A stretch of 64,000 nt of DNA from Oxytricha trifallax (lineage: Eukaryota > Ciliophora > Spirotrichea > Sporadotrichida > Oxytrichidae), in assembly GCA_000711775.1 (NCBI GenBank), contig ARYC01000230.1, forward strand, positions 1 to 64,000. The letters are read 5' to 3'. The notes beneath the pieces are model-generated. The model was not told the origin of the DNA and made no database searches. It saw nothing but the letters and a program-made list of their open reading frames with translations. The position numbers and the translations under genes were made by a program. Each line of letters starts with the position of its first letter. Position 1 is the first letter of the stretch. Below are positions 1 through 11,775 of the stretch, piece after piece.

Positions 1-695
1 GTATTGTAACAAACATTTCACTTGCACATTTATCTGTAATTAATCTTATATCACTGGCACTCTTTATAGTGTGCCTAAATTCACTATATTAAATTCACGT
101 AGGTGAATAAGGTGCCCTAATTTTACACTATATATAAATAATTTAAGGTAATTCAAAATTTTCCTTTATATAGATTTTCGATCTTTTTTTCAAGCAGACA
201 TTTTATTAATTAATCAAAAATTAAATTAATTAAGGTAAGTAAAATAATAGTTGCAATTTTTGCATACTAAGCCCTAAATCTGCATTATTTTGAGATATTT
301 ACTATTTTTAATACTATTATTGACAATTGTTTGCATATTTTATAAGATATGGATTTTTATAAGTGTATATAAGAAAAATATTTCGGAAGAATTATAGTTA
401 TTTATTTTAAATGCTTTAATTAAGTTTAAAATATTTTTATAAATTAAAGGTACTTATTTATAAAATAAATATGGTTATTAATTTCATTTTTTATTCTGAG
501 TACTAAACATTTTTCAACATTACTTTAGATTTAATTTATTTAGAGAGAATAAATAAGAAATAAAGAATAAAATAAATAAGAATAAAGAATTTTGTTTTTA
601 ATTTTTAAAGAAATTAAGATTAATTAATAATAAAAAAATATCTGGCACTTACCAAGCCAGTTTAATATTGGAATTAATTGAATTAATTCCCCTGC
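1..695. other. AT-rich noncoding stretch
   Basis: Very AT-rich sequence with long A/T runs. I see no motif-bearing reading frame, RNA gene or repeat unit on either strand. It lies downstream of the minus-strand gene that follows and may be its 3' flank or eliminated spacer. Confidence 0.5.
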
Positions 696-2222
696 TCAAC
701 CTTTTCTAGGTCTCTTCTTAAGCAATTCGTCTTCCTCAGCTGCTTGCTTTCTAGTCTTCATTTTGATAGGAGTACTGGAGTTTGAACTGGATGTTGCTTC
801 ATCATAGGTATCTTGAGAATCTGATTCCAATTTTTTGGAATTTTTAGCCTGCCTTTTTTTCTGTGCTTTTCCTTGATTTTGAGTGTTCTGAAACGAAAAT
901 GAATTTGTTGGATTGACTTTGAGAGGTGGCAATGCGAATTTATTATTTTGAATCTCTGGTAATTTTAATTACTGCTCAGCTAATGATTTAAAACTAGTCC
1001 AAAATTAGGTTGCTTAAGTGTAATTCTTTTGGTCATAAATTAAGTGGAACATGTTGTGTAAGGTCTTGTCAATTTTTCTATCATTAGAATTGCAAACTTG
1101 GACTTAATAAAAAATGTTGACTGCTCCAAAGAAATCCTTAATAAAGTCATGCTAGTTGAGTTCTTCGATTGAGTCGGCAAGGTCTGAAACATATGATTTT
1201 GGATCTTTGGTGATTTTGTATGTTAAGCTATCTCTGTTAAGGTAAAACCAATCTCCTTGATTTTATTTGATTACAATGAATTCTTGATTTTCATTGTCAA
1301 CAGTCCATATTAAAATAGGTGAAACGTTAAGATTTGACAAAAACTACAACAACTTACCTTCTAGTTTGCTTTAATCAAGCAATTCATATTTAGTTTTACA
1401 CTCGAATTTTTGAAGTTTGAAATTTTGGAAATTACTGTCATGGATAACACCAGCAAAGTTATCAACGTCGAACATTTTGTTTCTGGAGAGGGCAAGTGCT
1501 AAAATATCTGGCTTTCTTAAGTTCACGATAGAGTGCTGAATTGCTTATTCGTTACAAATAAAGTACGTGCTGCTCATAATTGTATTCAATGCATGGAAGA
1601 ATTGATTGAATTTATTTGGTCTTTTAAGGCTCATTTTTTGAATATTTTGAATATCATTAAGGTCGGTGGAATTTGATTAACTAATAGTATTTTTTTCATA
1701 ATACTCTGTCTTGATTAAATATTGTGAGAACTTGACTACATTCTAAAATAACTTATCATAGTTTAAGGAGTAGAGGTGTGTTATCATTGAAGGGTTCTAG
1801 CTTATTGAGAACCTGTTCTGCGGGAATATATCAAGTTTAAAATTGATAAACTGTTAAATTTAGTTTATCTGTTAGTGGTTTCTGGGAGGATTTTGCTGAA
1901 TCATAGGTTGAATTTGGGGAGGTGGTTGATTTAAATTTTGGTTGTTGGGAGGAGCTTAAATAATAGGAGGATTTTATCCTTGCATTTAATCTTGCTGAGG
2001 CGGGTTTTAGACTAATTAATTAGCCAAGGGGTTTTAGTTGGGATTTTGTTGATTTTAATCAACCAATTGCTATCCAATAGCGACTCTTTCGCTAGCTTAT
2101 TGCTAGCTTTACTAAATTTAATTCTCTGAAGAAGAGAAGTATCTGTTGTTAATTTTAGCTCTGCATACACTGCACGGTTAATTCTCGTTGCAACTCTCTG
2201 AGTTGGGGCAATTACTCATCAT
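696..2222 (-). CDS. Unknown 508-aa protein, Cys-rich N-terminus and Gln/Pro/Asn-rich linker
   Basis: With TAA/TAG read as Gln, one uninterrupted minus-strand frame runs from two adjacent ATGs at 2222 to a TGA at 696-698. This is about ten times the chance length and among the cleanest genes here. Residues 1-30 hold four cysteines in two close pairs (C-P-N-S-E-S-C and C-S-V-C), possibly metal-binding. Residues of roughly 40-130 are a Q/P/N-rich low-complexity linker. The middle is a mixed globular region (for example W-T-V-D-N...G-D-W-F-Y-L-N). The last 80 residues are basic, rich in Lys/Ser/Thr and end in K-K-R-P-R-K-G, a likely nuclear-localisation tail. I do not recognise the family. Position next to the ORF2-type gene and the SecA-like gene suggests one locus or element, but nothing proves it. 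Confidence 0.7.
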
Positions 2223-4742
2223 TTATGTTTAAATTTTTTGAATTATTTATTATAACTATTTAATTATTGCTCTGGCTTAAATAGGTGGCTAAATATACCA
2301 ATTTTTAGAGCAAACTTTCAAAACTTAAAATAATGGATTTTTTGAAGCCAAAATTTTGAGCAACCTAAATTTAATTTTTTAAACAATAAAATCAACAAAT
2401 TTTTGCATATTTTATAATAAGTTTGGAATAAAATTGCTTATTTTTATTTATATTTTAATTTATACATAAAACTTATACATAAAATTCTATTTTATACATA
2501 AAATAAATTCAATTTATTTAAATTTATATCTTATACTTATTTTATAAATTCTCATTTTTATTGCATATTTTATTCTACAGTCTAAAATTAAGATAATTTA
2601 AATTTATATAGTATAAAAATAGTGCTGGTTAAGTTATAAAACTTGTTTTATATATAATTTTACTTAAATTATAACTCAAATTACTATATTTCATTATTAA
2701 CTTATATATTTCAAATATTTTATAAATCCTGATACTTAAGAAATATGAATGACTTTAGTTTATTTATAAATTTTATAATATCTATATCTTATAATTATTG
2801 TTAAAAGTAAGTCTATAAATTGTAAAAGTTATAATAAGTAAAAATTGTTTATAAAAAATAAGATATAAAATTATTAAAGTTGATTATAAAAATACTTGAA
2901 CTTTAAAATTTCTTAAATTCATAGTTAGTATAAGTTACTATTCTTATTTTTCATTCTAACTTCACTAAATTTGAATATTCAAACTATTTTAAATTGAAAA
3001 TTTTAATTAAATTCCCAAAACCCCTTAGCTAACAAATTTATCTATTCTCAAAATATTTCAACTTATAAGAAAATAAACAAATAATTATCTATATTTTAAT
3101 TAATTATTTACAATTTATATATAATTATACTAAAAATAATTCAAGTATTAATTTTTATATAGTAAAATAAAATCAAAAAATTTTATAAATATATCTTTAA
3201 TTCTAAGTATATTTAGTTATTTGACAATTAATTAATTATTATGTTTAAAAATAGTCTATTTAAATTATATTTATATCTATAGATAAATTAAAGTTAGTAA
3301 ATAATGGATTTCTATTGCTAGGATTTATAAAAGTTAACATTAAATTTTGAGTAAAAGTTTGTAAGTTTGAATATTCAGAACTTTATTCTTCATTATTTTT
3401 ATAAAATTGTTTTTTAATTAAAATAAGGCTTATATTTATAGTTTTTTATATGATAAATAATCAATATTATTCATAAGTAAAGTTGAAAAATATGATTTTC
3501 AAACTCTATTATAAAGTTTAAATATTCAAACATATTAATATTTGTTTTATTGACTTATAAAAATCAAATTTTATTGCAATCTTTATTTCAGTAATTAAAA
3601 TTAATTTACTAAGAATAATTATTTTACAGTAACTATTTTATACTTATTTATTTATATTTAATCTTAGTATATAGGAAAAATCATTTTTCTATATTTTACT
3701 AATTATTATTTATTTGTGATTTTACATTTGCAGAAAATCTCAACCTTTTATAAAGGTATACAAATATACTTCCTTAAATTTATATTAATATAAAATGAAA
3801 TATTAGTTTTTATATTAAATTTAAATTGTTTGATATTTTCAATGAATTAAAATTATATAGATGAAAAATTTAAAATTACTTTTAAGTTTGGCTTATTAAT
3901 AAATCACTATTTTAGAGCTATATTCTTGATTCTATTATTAGTATCGTATACTTACTCTCAAATTCTGAGAATTAAAATAGTTTAACTTTAAAGTAATTAC
4001 TATTATTTTAATGAATCGAAGTGATTTAATAGTTTAGCAATGCAGTTGTAAAGATCATTATAAATCCAAAATTGTTGAAATATTTATGTGAAATAGAGAA
4101 TTATACTATGGAATAAGTGTGTGATAATTGAGCAATTCTTAATATTCAATTAATAATAAGTATTGATTAAGTGGGCAGCATATTGACTTCTTAATTAATG
4201 AATAAAGAATTGCTGGATTTACAAATAATAACCTTAAATTAAATTAAATTTATTCTATTATTCTTAGTAATTTATATGATGAACTTTTGTTCTAAAATTT
4301 TACTTAGTAAAAAATGTATTAATGTCTAAAATTTCTTAGAATTATACTAAGAATCTCTCTAAATTTTATTCACAGTAAATAGCTTATTGTTAAGCTTTTG
4401 AGTATAAAAAAGTATGTGATAAATGATAGCTAGCGAATACTATATGTAATTAAAATTTCTATTCTTTACCCAGACAAATAATTTCTATATTCTTAAGTAC
4501 TTTAATAATTATTAATGGCTGACTTTACTTTGAATCCTTAATTGGATTGATTAATGAAAAATTCAAATTCTTGATAATGAATTGTGTTGGTGCTGGTAGG
4601 AATTCCGCTAGCGGAAATTGGATCGTGCTGGTACGATTTCATTATTATGAAAAGCACTCTCTGATTTTAGTAACGGTAGTGACTTCCTGAATCGAAATTG
4701 GCCTATATAAAATGGTTTAAGGCACCTTAATTTTAAAGTTTA
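2223..4742. other. AT-rich spacer with one TBE-end relic
   Basis: About 2.5 kb of extremely AT-rich DNA with no frame I can support. It contains one C4A4 relic (annotated separately). Near its right end, at 4601-4614, is a perfect 14-bp palindrome, TTCCGCTAGCGGAA, about 130 bp upstream of the ORF2-type start codon. Its role is unknown. Confidence 0.5.
3014..3028 (+). repeat. Relic of a TBE-type C4A4 terminus
   Basis: CCCAAAACCCCTTAG is identical over 15 bases to the left terminus of the complete TBE at 26627-26641 and its next few bases, but the subterminal sequence then diverges. No partner end with G4T4 is visible nearby. It is probably a solo or eroded transposon end; a chance match is possible in principle but unlikely in such AT-rich surroundings. 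Confidence 0.45.
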
Positions 4743-5548
4743 ATGAACCAATAGCAACTTACTGGTATCAATGTTTCAGAACTCGCCCAGAAGTGCAAAA
4801 GTAAGAAAGAGCTATACAACTTTCTTGCCCAAGACTGCCACGCTTTCTTACCAAAAGCGGACTCCACCAACATTTATTTACTTAAGTAAATCATAAGAGC
4901 AGAGAAAGACGTAAGCCCTAGCTTAACCCTGTAACTGTTAATATAGTACGTAAGAAGAGACGCAGTTAAAGTGTCAGCAGTGCCTCAAATCGATGGACTT
5001 ACAGTTCAAGACTTTCTCGATTATGCAAGAGGGTCTTCAAGACTGCTGCAATACTTGCCTGAAGAACGAGATTGGGTCCACCTTGACAGATAATGGATCT
5101 GCGATTTGCTCTTCACCTTAGACACCGACGGTGTCTCCCAGATGATTCATGATGCAATGCTCTAACGAAGAGAAAAGCTCGAGTAAAATAGATATCTCGT
5201 TATAGAAATGAGACCCGAGGTCGTGGACGCTCTCAGCAGATGCCTTAACTTTAGCAGTAAGTTTACTCTCTCTTAATTTCTTGTGTAGCTGAGCGAGGTA
5301 AGGCTGTGAATCTCGTTAAGGATTCATCTAAAAGAAAGAGAACCCGTGAATAGTTAGAGGAGGTAAAGGATTATGAAGATGCTTTGAAATAAGATAAGCG
5401 AGAATTCTTGCATTAAACTAAAAAGTTGAAGCAATAACATGATAATATGGAAAGTGAGTTGCTTGACTTACGCAAGATGAAAGAGCAGTTTATGCAAGAT
5501 GGTAACCTGTAGAATATGCAAAATCAATCTCCAAACATGAGTCAATGA
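4743..5548 (+). CDS. ORF2-type protein (257 aa), one small intron
   Basis: ATG at 4743, TGA at 5546-5548. Removing the 32-bp GT-AG intron at 5257-5288 gives exactly 258 codons, and only the spliced frame stays open. The N-terminal 170 residues form a globular domain: a K-S-K-K-E-L-Y-N-F-L helix, then V-P-Q-I-D-G-L-T-V-Q-D-F-L and W-V-H-L-D-R...L-D-T-D-G. The C-terminal third is highly charged, starts with K-R-K-R and looks like coiled coil. The globular domain recurs in the two transposon copies at 14640-15467 and 45850-46672. For example V-P-Q-I-E-G-L-T and W-L-H-L-D-K appear in the latter. It is convergent with the SecA-like gene. Function is unknown; conservation across mobile elements argues for a role in element biology. 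Confidence 0.75.
5257..5288 (+). other. 32-bp GT-AG intron in the ORF2-type gene
   Basis: The segment begins GTAAGTTT and ends TGTGTAG. Reading through it breaks the frame, while removing it joins F-S to T-E-R-G-K in frame with the downstream coiled coil. Very short introns are typical of ciliates. Confidence 0.7.
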
Positions 5549-5819
5549 GTGCTGCTGCTTCTATTCCTCCACGATTCTCTATATGCTATTAATAGAAAAA
5601 ACATGAATATGGTGAATTTCTTTAAAAAATTAAGATAAATCTCATATTCTTAATCTTGGTTTTCTCTCTGAATTTCTATGGTTTATGTCGGCTTTTAAAG
5701 TGCCTTCTCTCACTCGAGCCTGCCTTCAACCATCTTTCCATTGTCTCTTCACTCTCTGGCAGCTCTGTATAAGTGCAAGTGAATGTTTTATCTCTAGCAC
5801 TGCGACGAGTAACCAACTC

Positions 5820-8800
5820 TCAATTCTTATTTTATTCTTTGATTAATTCAAGCTTCTGTTAACCTTTCAATAATCTTCTCTTTTAACTTGCAGAACTGCT
5901 TTTACTTTTGGATCTCTCTCTGCTTTGAGCCTTAGTAATTTCATGGTGCTACCACTTTAAACTCCTGTGCACCAATTGCTATACCTGCTCGAATGGTTTA
6001 TCTTGAAGCACAAGGTTTTAACTCATCTTCTATTCAATAAGCTCTATGAGAGAAGGTTAATAAAAACCCAACTTACTTTATTCACCTTATTCTTCAATTT
6101 ATTAAGGCTCCTTTTCTTCTTCAAGATTATTTTGCTTCACTACTGCTGCTGGGTTGCTTGCTTCGCTGTAAGCTTTTTCAGTGAGAGATACAATATGTTG
6201 AACGATTTCTCTTACAATATTATCTTGCTCCTATTCGTTTGAAAGCTCTGCAGAAATTTATTCTTAAGGCACCTGGTTTTATTCAAGAAAATTTTCCATT
6301 GCTTCTAATCGATTTTATAAAATTGATTATACTTAATTGTGCTTGTGAGCAAGTATAAGCTCTATCTCTTTCTTTTCAACTATTAGCAGCTGCTCTGCAC
6401 TATCTTTAGAAGCTTGCTTATATAATACTCGCTGCCACCTGCCTTTAGTGTTAAGTCTCCCAATTCTACCAATGATTTATTCTTCAGATCTTTGTGAGAA
6501 AACATCAGCAATGATTAAATATGAACCACCATTTTAATCGATTTCATCATTAGTTTAGATATCTGTTCCTCTCCCCTGTGCCTCGTTGAGCAAGTAAACC
6601 CCGTAGTTTTTGCTTGCATTTCTCATTAAATACCTGCCTTCAAGCACAGATTCAATTGCAGTCGCTTAGGAGTGGTTGAAACTAATGAAATCAAAATCGG
6701 ATTTCTTTAAACCTATTTCAATAGCACTGTAATTTGTTGAAGCCACTATTAAAACTGGTGAAACAGCTACTTAATCCTTTATGATTTCCTTGATTCTTTG
6801 TAAGTAATCTCCTTGATTTGAACTTACCAGCAAGTCTGATAACTAAGTTTTCTTATCTCCTTACAGTTTATCAAGGGTAGGGAATACTACAGGTGTGCTA
6901 TGCAAAGCTAAACTAAGACAATTTTCTTCACCTTGAGAAAGATGGCTTCCTGAAAATCCTAAAATACTTCTTGATTGTTTGTAAAAATTTAGCTGGTTTA
7001 TAATGTTGTCAGCAGAGCCATCGAAGAGAATCCAGTCGTATTCATCAATAAGCACGATGCTATCGTGCCACACACTCATGAATTTAGCAGCCTTCATTTG
7101 TTTCTTGAGTTGAGGTTGAGTGAAAAAATAAATGCCTGTACTTTTTGCAAAGAAATTATGGTTTGAATCAAGTTTCATTGCACTAATAACTTTTTGAAAT
7201 TGTTGATAATCTCTCTGCACTAAGTGCTCATTCTTGCCAACTATGATTACGGATAGCTTCGTTTTAAGAGCTATAAGAATGGCTAACGCAACGCAGATCA
7301 AGGTCTTGCCATTACCAATACCAAAATGTATTAAATGGTTTGCGTGCAAGTTTTCGCAAATATAGTTAATGCACAAAAATTTGAGAACTATATAACTTAA
7401 AGCCAAGATTTTGCTGCAGCTTTTCTAAGTCACTACTCACACTTAACTTTTCATTCTGTGGCTTTGAATTGAAAGCACGAGCTAACATGTGCGAGGTATT
7501 AGAGTTCTCAAAGAGTTGAAGTAAGTCTACAATTGTTTTATCAGAGAAAGCTTCCATATTTTTGGGTAAGTGTAAAATTCTTTGAATTTCAGAGCAGTCG
7601 CCATTAAGGCATTTTCAATAATGCTGTTGCTCACACTCACATTCTTTTCAATTTAAGCTTCTATGATTTGCTGCTGAAGCTTCTTGAACTGCTCTACTTT
7701 GCCTACCCACTGCTCGTCTCTGCTCTGCAGCCTTTATGCAAAGCCTTTCATAAAGTAAACCATAGTGTTTGAACCAATAACCTCTTACTTCTGTAAGAAA
7801 GTAGCCCTAGTAATTGATATATAATCTTTGAGAGCTTCAACTGTAGGAGAGCAAGAGAGAGCACAAATTCTTACGAAGTACTCTGTGTATTCTACAGGTA
7901 TGTCTCTGATTAAGTGCAAGCCACAGTCTTGCTTGAGTAGAGTCATGAAAGGCACATTCAAGATAAAGAATGAAGTAGGTATTAGCTTTTAAACTTGAGA
8001 GTCGACTGCGAATAATTACCAAGTTTAACCCATTAATTGTATAATATAGGGGAGAGTAGAATCCAATTTCTGCACTGGTGCAAGCTGTTTAGTGAATGCT
8101 GCAACTGAATTAAAGAATACAAAGTTCGCTAAACCTAGAGCTTGTCTCGTATTAGGTGAGCGAATTAATAATAAGATTGATTCTTGAATTAATTCATCTT
8201 CGATTTATACTCTTTCTCCCATGTAATAACCAAGAGCAGCTAAAAAGATACGTGGCTTTGAGTCTTCATCTAAATTATTATTGCTCTAAATTAAATCCAC
8301 GAGCAATGAGAACAAGTTCTCGCTTAGTTTCTGGTCACTAACGTTCTCAAAATTGCTTAGGAAGGAGAAAAGTGACTGGGTGTTTCGAGTAACTATTTCT
8401 TGCAAAATGCAAGACCTTTAATAATATTAAGAATTCTTGAAACTTTCGAAGTGCTTTATGAGAATCTCATGGCCAATGATCGAGCCATAGTTAATAAAGA
8501 GTTGAGGTAAGGGTTCTTTATTTTGATTTTAATCACTTGTAAAGCTGAGATTCGTAGCTTATTCATTCTCCTTAATCGCTTCGATAGCAGCAGTAACATC
8601 TAGAGGCTGTGATACCACGGATTTACTCTTATGGCTGTGCTTGATCTTCTTTGGCTTTTTGTTATTTATATACTTTCTCACATACTACTTAAAATCAAAA
8701 GTTTTATTATAACCTGCAAAATCCGCCTGCTACAGCAGCATTTTCAAGTTATAGTTATTTTATTGCAGAAATTCTTTAGCGCGGTTGATTTTAGCGCTGT

Positions 8801-9015
8801 CTTGCGCATTTTAATACTCACACTTAATGCCCTTGGCTTTAAAATTTTCTTCAAAATTTCCATTGGCTTGATGATTTTCAAAAATCCAATCTGAGTTTGA
8901 CTAATCAGGTGCCTCCTGCGGCACTTGCAAATCATTAATACCTTCTAAATAGAAGATAATATCGAAGATTTAAGCTTACCAGCACTCGCATTCAAAAGTT
9001 ATTGAAGGCTGATTT
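5820..9015 (-). CDS. SecA-like DEAD helicase-related protein, with frame breaks
   Basis: A minus-strand coding region of about 1060 residues ending at TGA 5820-5822. The start is uncertain; the frame becomes convincing from about 9015 (I-T-F-E-C-E-C-W). The N-terminal half is helical. Around residue 565 is a Walker A (G-I-G-N-G-K-T), then Walker B (L-I-D-E-Y-D) and F-S-G-S-H. The second helicase half has R-G-T-D-I near 6550 and E-E-Q-I-I-G-R-I-G-R-L-N near 6460. This order, and the R-G-T-D...G-R-I-G-R spacing, match the SecA ATPase family, which ciliates have expanded. The Gln/Lys-rich tail has no SecA metal-binding end. At least two frame changes occur (near 7375 in an A run and near 7610), so this copy may be decayed, or the base calls may be wrong. 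A nuclear or developmental role rather than protein export is inference. Confidence 0.7.
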
Positions 9016-9294
9016 CAGAGGTTTTCTAAAATCCAGTGGCTGGATTCATCTGATTTATGCTTAATTTTAATGATTAATTCGACTGTATTTTACTATTAAA
9101 CCACTGGATTATTAAAATTTCGACTGGATTATTGATCCTTAACTATATGAAAAAAACACTCTTTTGCTTATATCCTCCGGATTTATGGCTGACTCACTGC
9201 CAAACCAAGACAAATAATGATTATTCACTATAACTCATTAAACGAGTAGCTTAGAGTTGCCTGGAGGTGGGTGGTTGAAGAGCTGTGATATATT

Positions 9295-9552
9295 TTAGGA
9301 ATTTTCAAGATGGGCAAAACCCAAAATTGGCTTTTTGAAAAATGTCGAAATCCGCGGCAACTTTCGAAATTCAAACCTTTCCCCGTCCATAACTGAATAA
9401 TGGCCAGTAGAAATGTGAAGACGAGAATATCTAGAAGTTAATGGCACCCGAAATCGAAAATTTGGGTCTTCAGTTTTGACCCTAAAAAATGCTTTTTGGC
9501 TTAAGCCAAAGCACTGGATTATAGGGGTCAGACCGGTATAATAGTATACCAA
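9295..9552 (-). other. GC-richer patch with an 85-codon frame, unknown
   Basis: This patch is less AT-rich than its surroundings and holds a minus-strand frame open in any code, but no ATG start or motif is convincing. The phrase actggatt recurs on both sides (9101-9600), so a repeat unit is as likely as a gene. From 9600 to 11600 I see only AT-rich DNA. Confidence 0.2.
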
Positions 9553-11611
9553 TGTTGAAAAATCTCGAGAACGGCCTCGACAACCTACTGGATTTCAAAC
9601 TGCTCTGAACTTAAAATTAAAAATCACACCAATCTAATCATATTAATATAATCATATTCAAACTTTGTAAGAGCCGTGATAGTGCCAACCCTTCTTTTTG
9701 CATTCTCGAGATCGGCTCCCTCAAATTAAGTTAAATTCTGTCCTTTTAAATTTCCTTATTTATCGATATACTTAAAACTTTTTATCAACTTACAAATTCT
9801 ATGTGTACATACGTATTGGGGTTTACATAAAACTAATTTCATTATACAGAAAAATATGAGATTAATGAAAGTTATTTCAAACATAGTGCGATTAATAGAT
9901 ATATCAATGCTTAATTAATTAGCCATTTTGATATTTAATATTATTGATTTCCTAACTGATTCTAGTTTATCAAATATATAAGTTTGGCTGTACTATTAGA
10001 GAATTTTGTGAAATAAGATTTTAGTAGATAATAATTCGTGAGTAAGATTATATATATTCTGAAATCGCACAATCATAAAACTATATTATGAGAATTTAGA
10101 TAAATTTATGGAAATTTTGAATTTACATACTTGTTTATAGTAAAATTAGAGTTTTAAGTTAAAATTCTTGAAATAGTAAATACTTACGTTGAATATATAA
10201 AGACTATTTGCATAAGCATTGGGAGAGGTTATTAACACTTCTTGTGTTTTAAGTCCATAATAATTTTTATTATGAATTATAGAAATATATTCAGTTAATT
10301 AATTAATAAACAAAACTTTTAATTTTTGAAGATTTATGATTAATAATATTGCTGACACAGAATCTCCTAGGAATTTTGATTTTTTCTGGTTCAAAGTACA
10401 GGTACTCCTATTTATTTGCAATTAGGATTTTTCTGATATAGTTTAATTTGAAATATTGGGATTTGACTTGAAAGTTGTTATTGTTGTAGTTGCCGCTGTA
10501 TTGGTAGTTGTTGTATTTAATTTTGCAAATATTTAAAGTTTTTTCAATGATAATCCTAATGTTTTTCTGTAAAAAGTGATGTCTTTATTTTGAATAATTC
10601 CATTTAACGTTCGTCATTTTTGATAAATCAGTTTCTAATTAAAAATTAAAAAATTAATATATATATTCCTATCTAATATTGGAATAATGCCACTCATTCA
10701 ATCATGGGAGTGAGTAGCTTAAATATAAAGTTATAGTCACCTCCAACGATTAACAAACACAGTTTACATATTACCCAAAATTAGCTTGAGTAATCACTTA
10801 CAAAAATAAAACTAGATTAATTACTAGAGAGGAATCTTGTGAAAAACATACTCCTGAGTTGTCGGCATATTTACACATTAAAATATCAAACTTAAGTTAT
10901 TTAATAGATATCAGAATAAAATATCAAAATCCTTATATTAATTACTTATAAATTGTTTCTAGTTAATGACCATCAGTTGTATATAAAGAAACAGCTGTAG
11001 CTATCAGAAGTAGTTGCTTCTAACTATAAGTTACTAGGCAAAATGAGTCTTAAAGAAATCTGTAAAATCTACATGCATTTTAGGCATTACTCTAGTGAAT
11101 TAGAAGAATCTTATTCAGTTAAATTTGTTATTCATTTATTACCTAGAGCAGAGAATATGTATGTTGACACATTTCATTCTTTTATTTAATTATGTATTTA
11201 ATCAAATTAATTTGCCATATTATTTTAATAACTGGATCAGTTGTTATGATCACTGTATATAAAATCAATCGTTAAGCACTTATTCGATTTAGACTGATTA
11301 CTAGAACCTACACCACACACTCAAATGATTAATGAGGTGTTAGCTTTTAGTTTCATTGTAAATTAAGTTAAAGTTCTAGTTAAAACTTAGTATGAAGCTT
11401 AATGCAAATGAAAACAGCTGATACTTGCAATTCGTTAGTTAGTTGTTTTTATGAAGAACATAGTTATATGATTTGTGTTTAATATTATTAAAAATAATTC
11501 AATATAAATAAATCTTATGATCAAATGTGAAGACGCAAATGATTGGTTGTATTTAGATTTCCAAGTCAATTCTGAGCATGTCATTTAAAAGGTCATTTAG
11601 CTCAGAATTTT

Positions 11612-11646
11612 GTAAACTATATTCATTTATAATGAATATAGTTTAC
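11612..11646. repeat. Perfect 15-bp hairpin beside the copy A terminus
   Basis: GTAAACTATATTCAT at 11612-11626 and its exact reverse complement at 11632-11646 flank a 5-nt loop. It lies 45 bp outside the C4A4 end of copy A. It may belong to the flank or to a small foldback element. Confidence 0.5.
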
Positions 11647-11775
11647 GATAAGTTACTAGTTTTTTATTATAATGCTCATTTTGCTGAAATAAACCCCAAA
11701 ACCCCATGATGGTCACGAAGTCAATAAGTAAGTTATAATGTATAAGTAATGAAGTAATAAAGTAAGTTTGATAAT

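Noticed and set aside
5967..6242. Plus-strand 91-codon open frame
   Set aside because: It is the antisense shadow of the SecA-like gene; the minus strand carries the helicase motifs.
8631..8894. Plus-strand 87-codon hydrophobic frame
   Set aside because: Antisense to the N-terminal part of the SecA-like gene, which is open and continuous on the other strand here.
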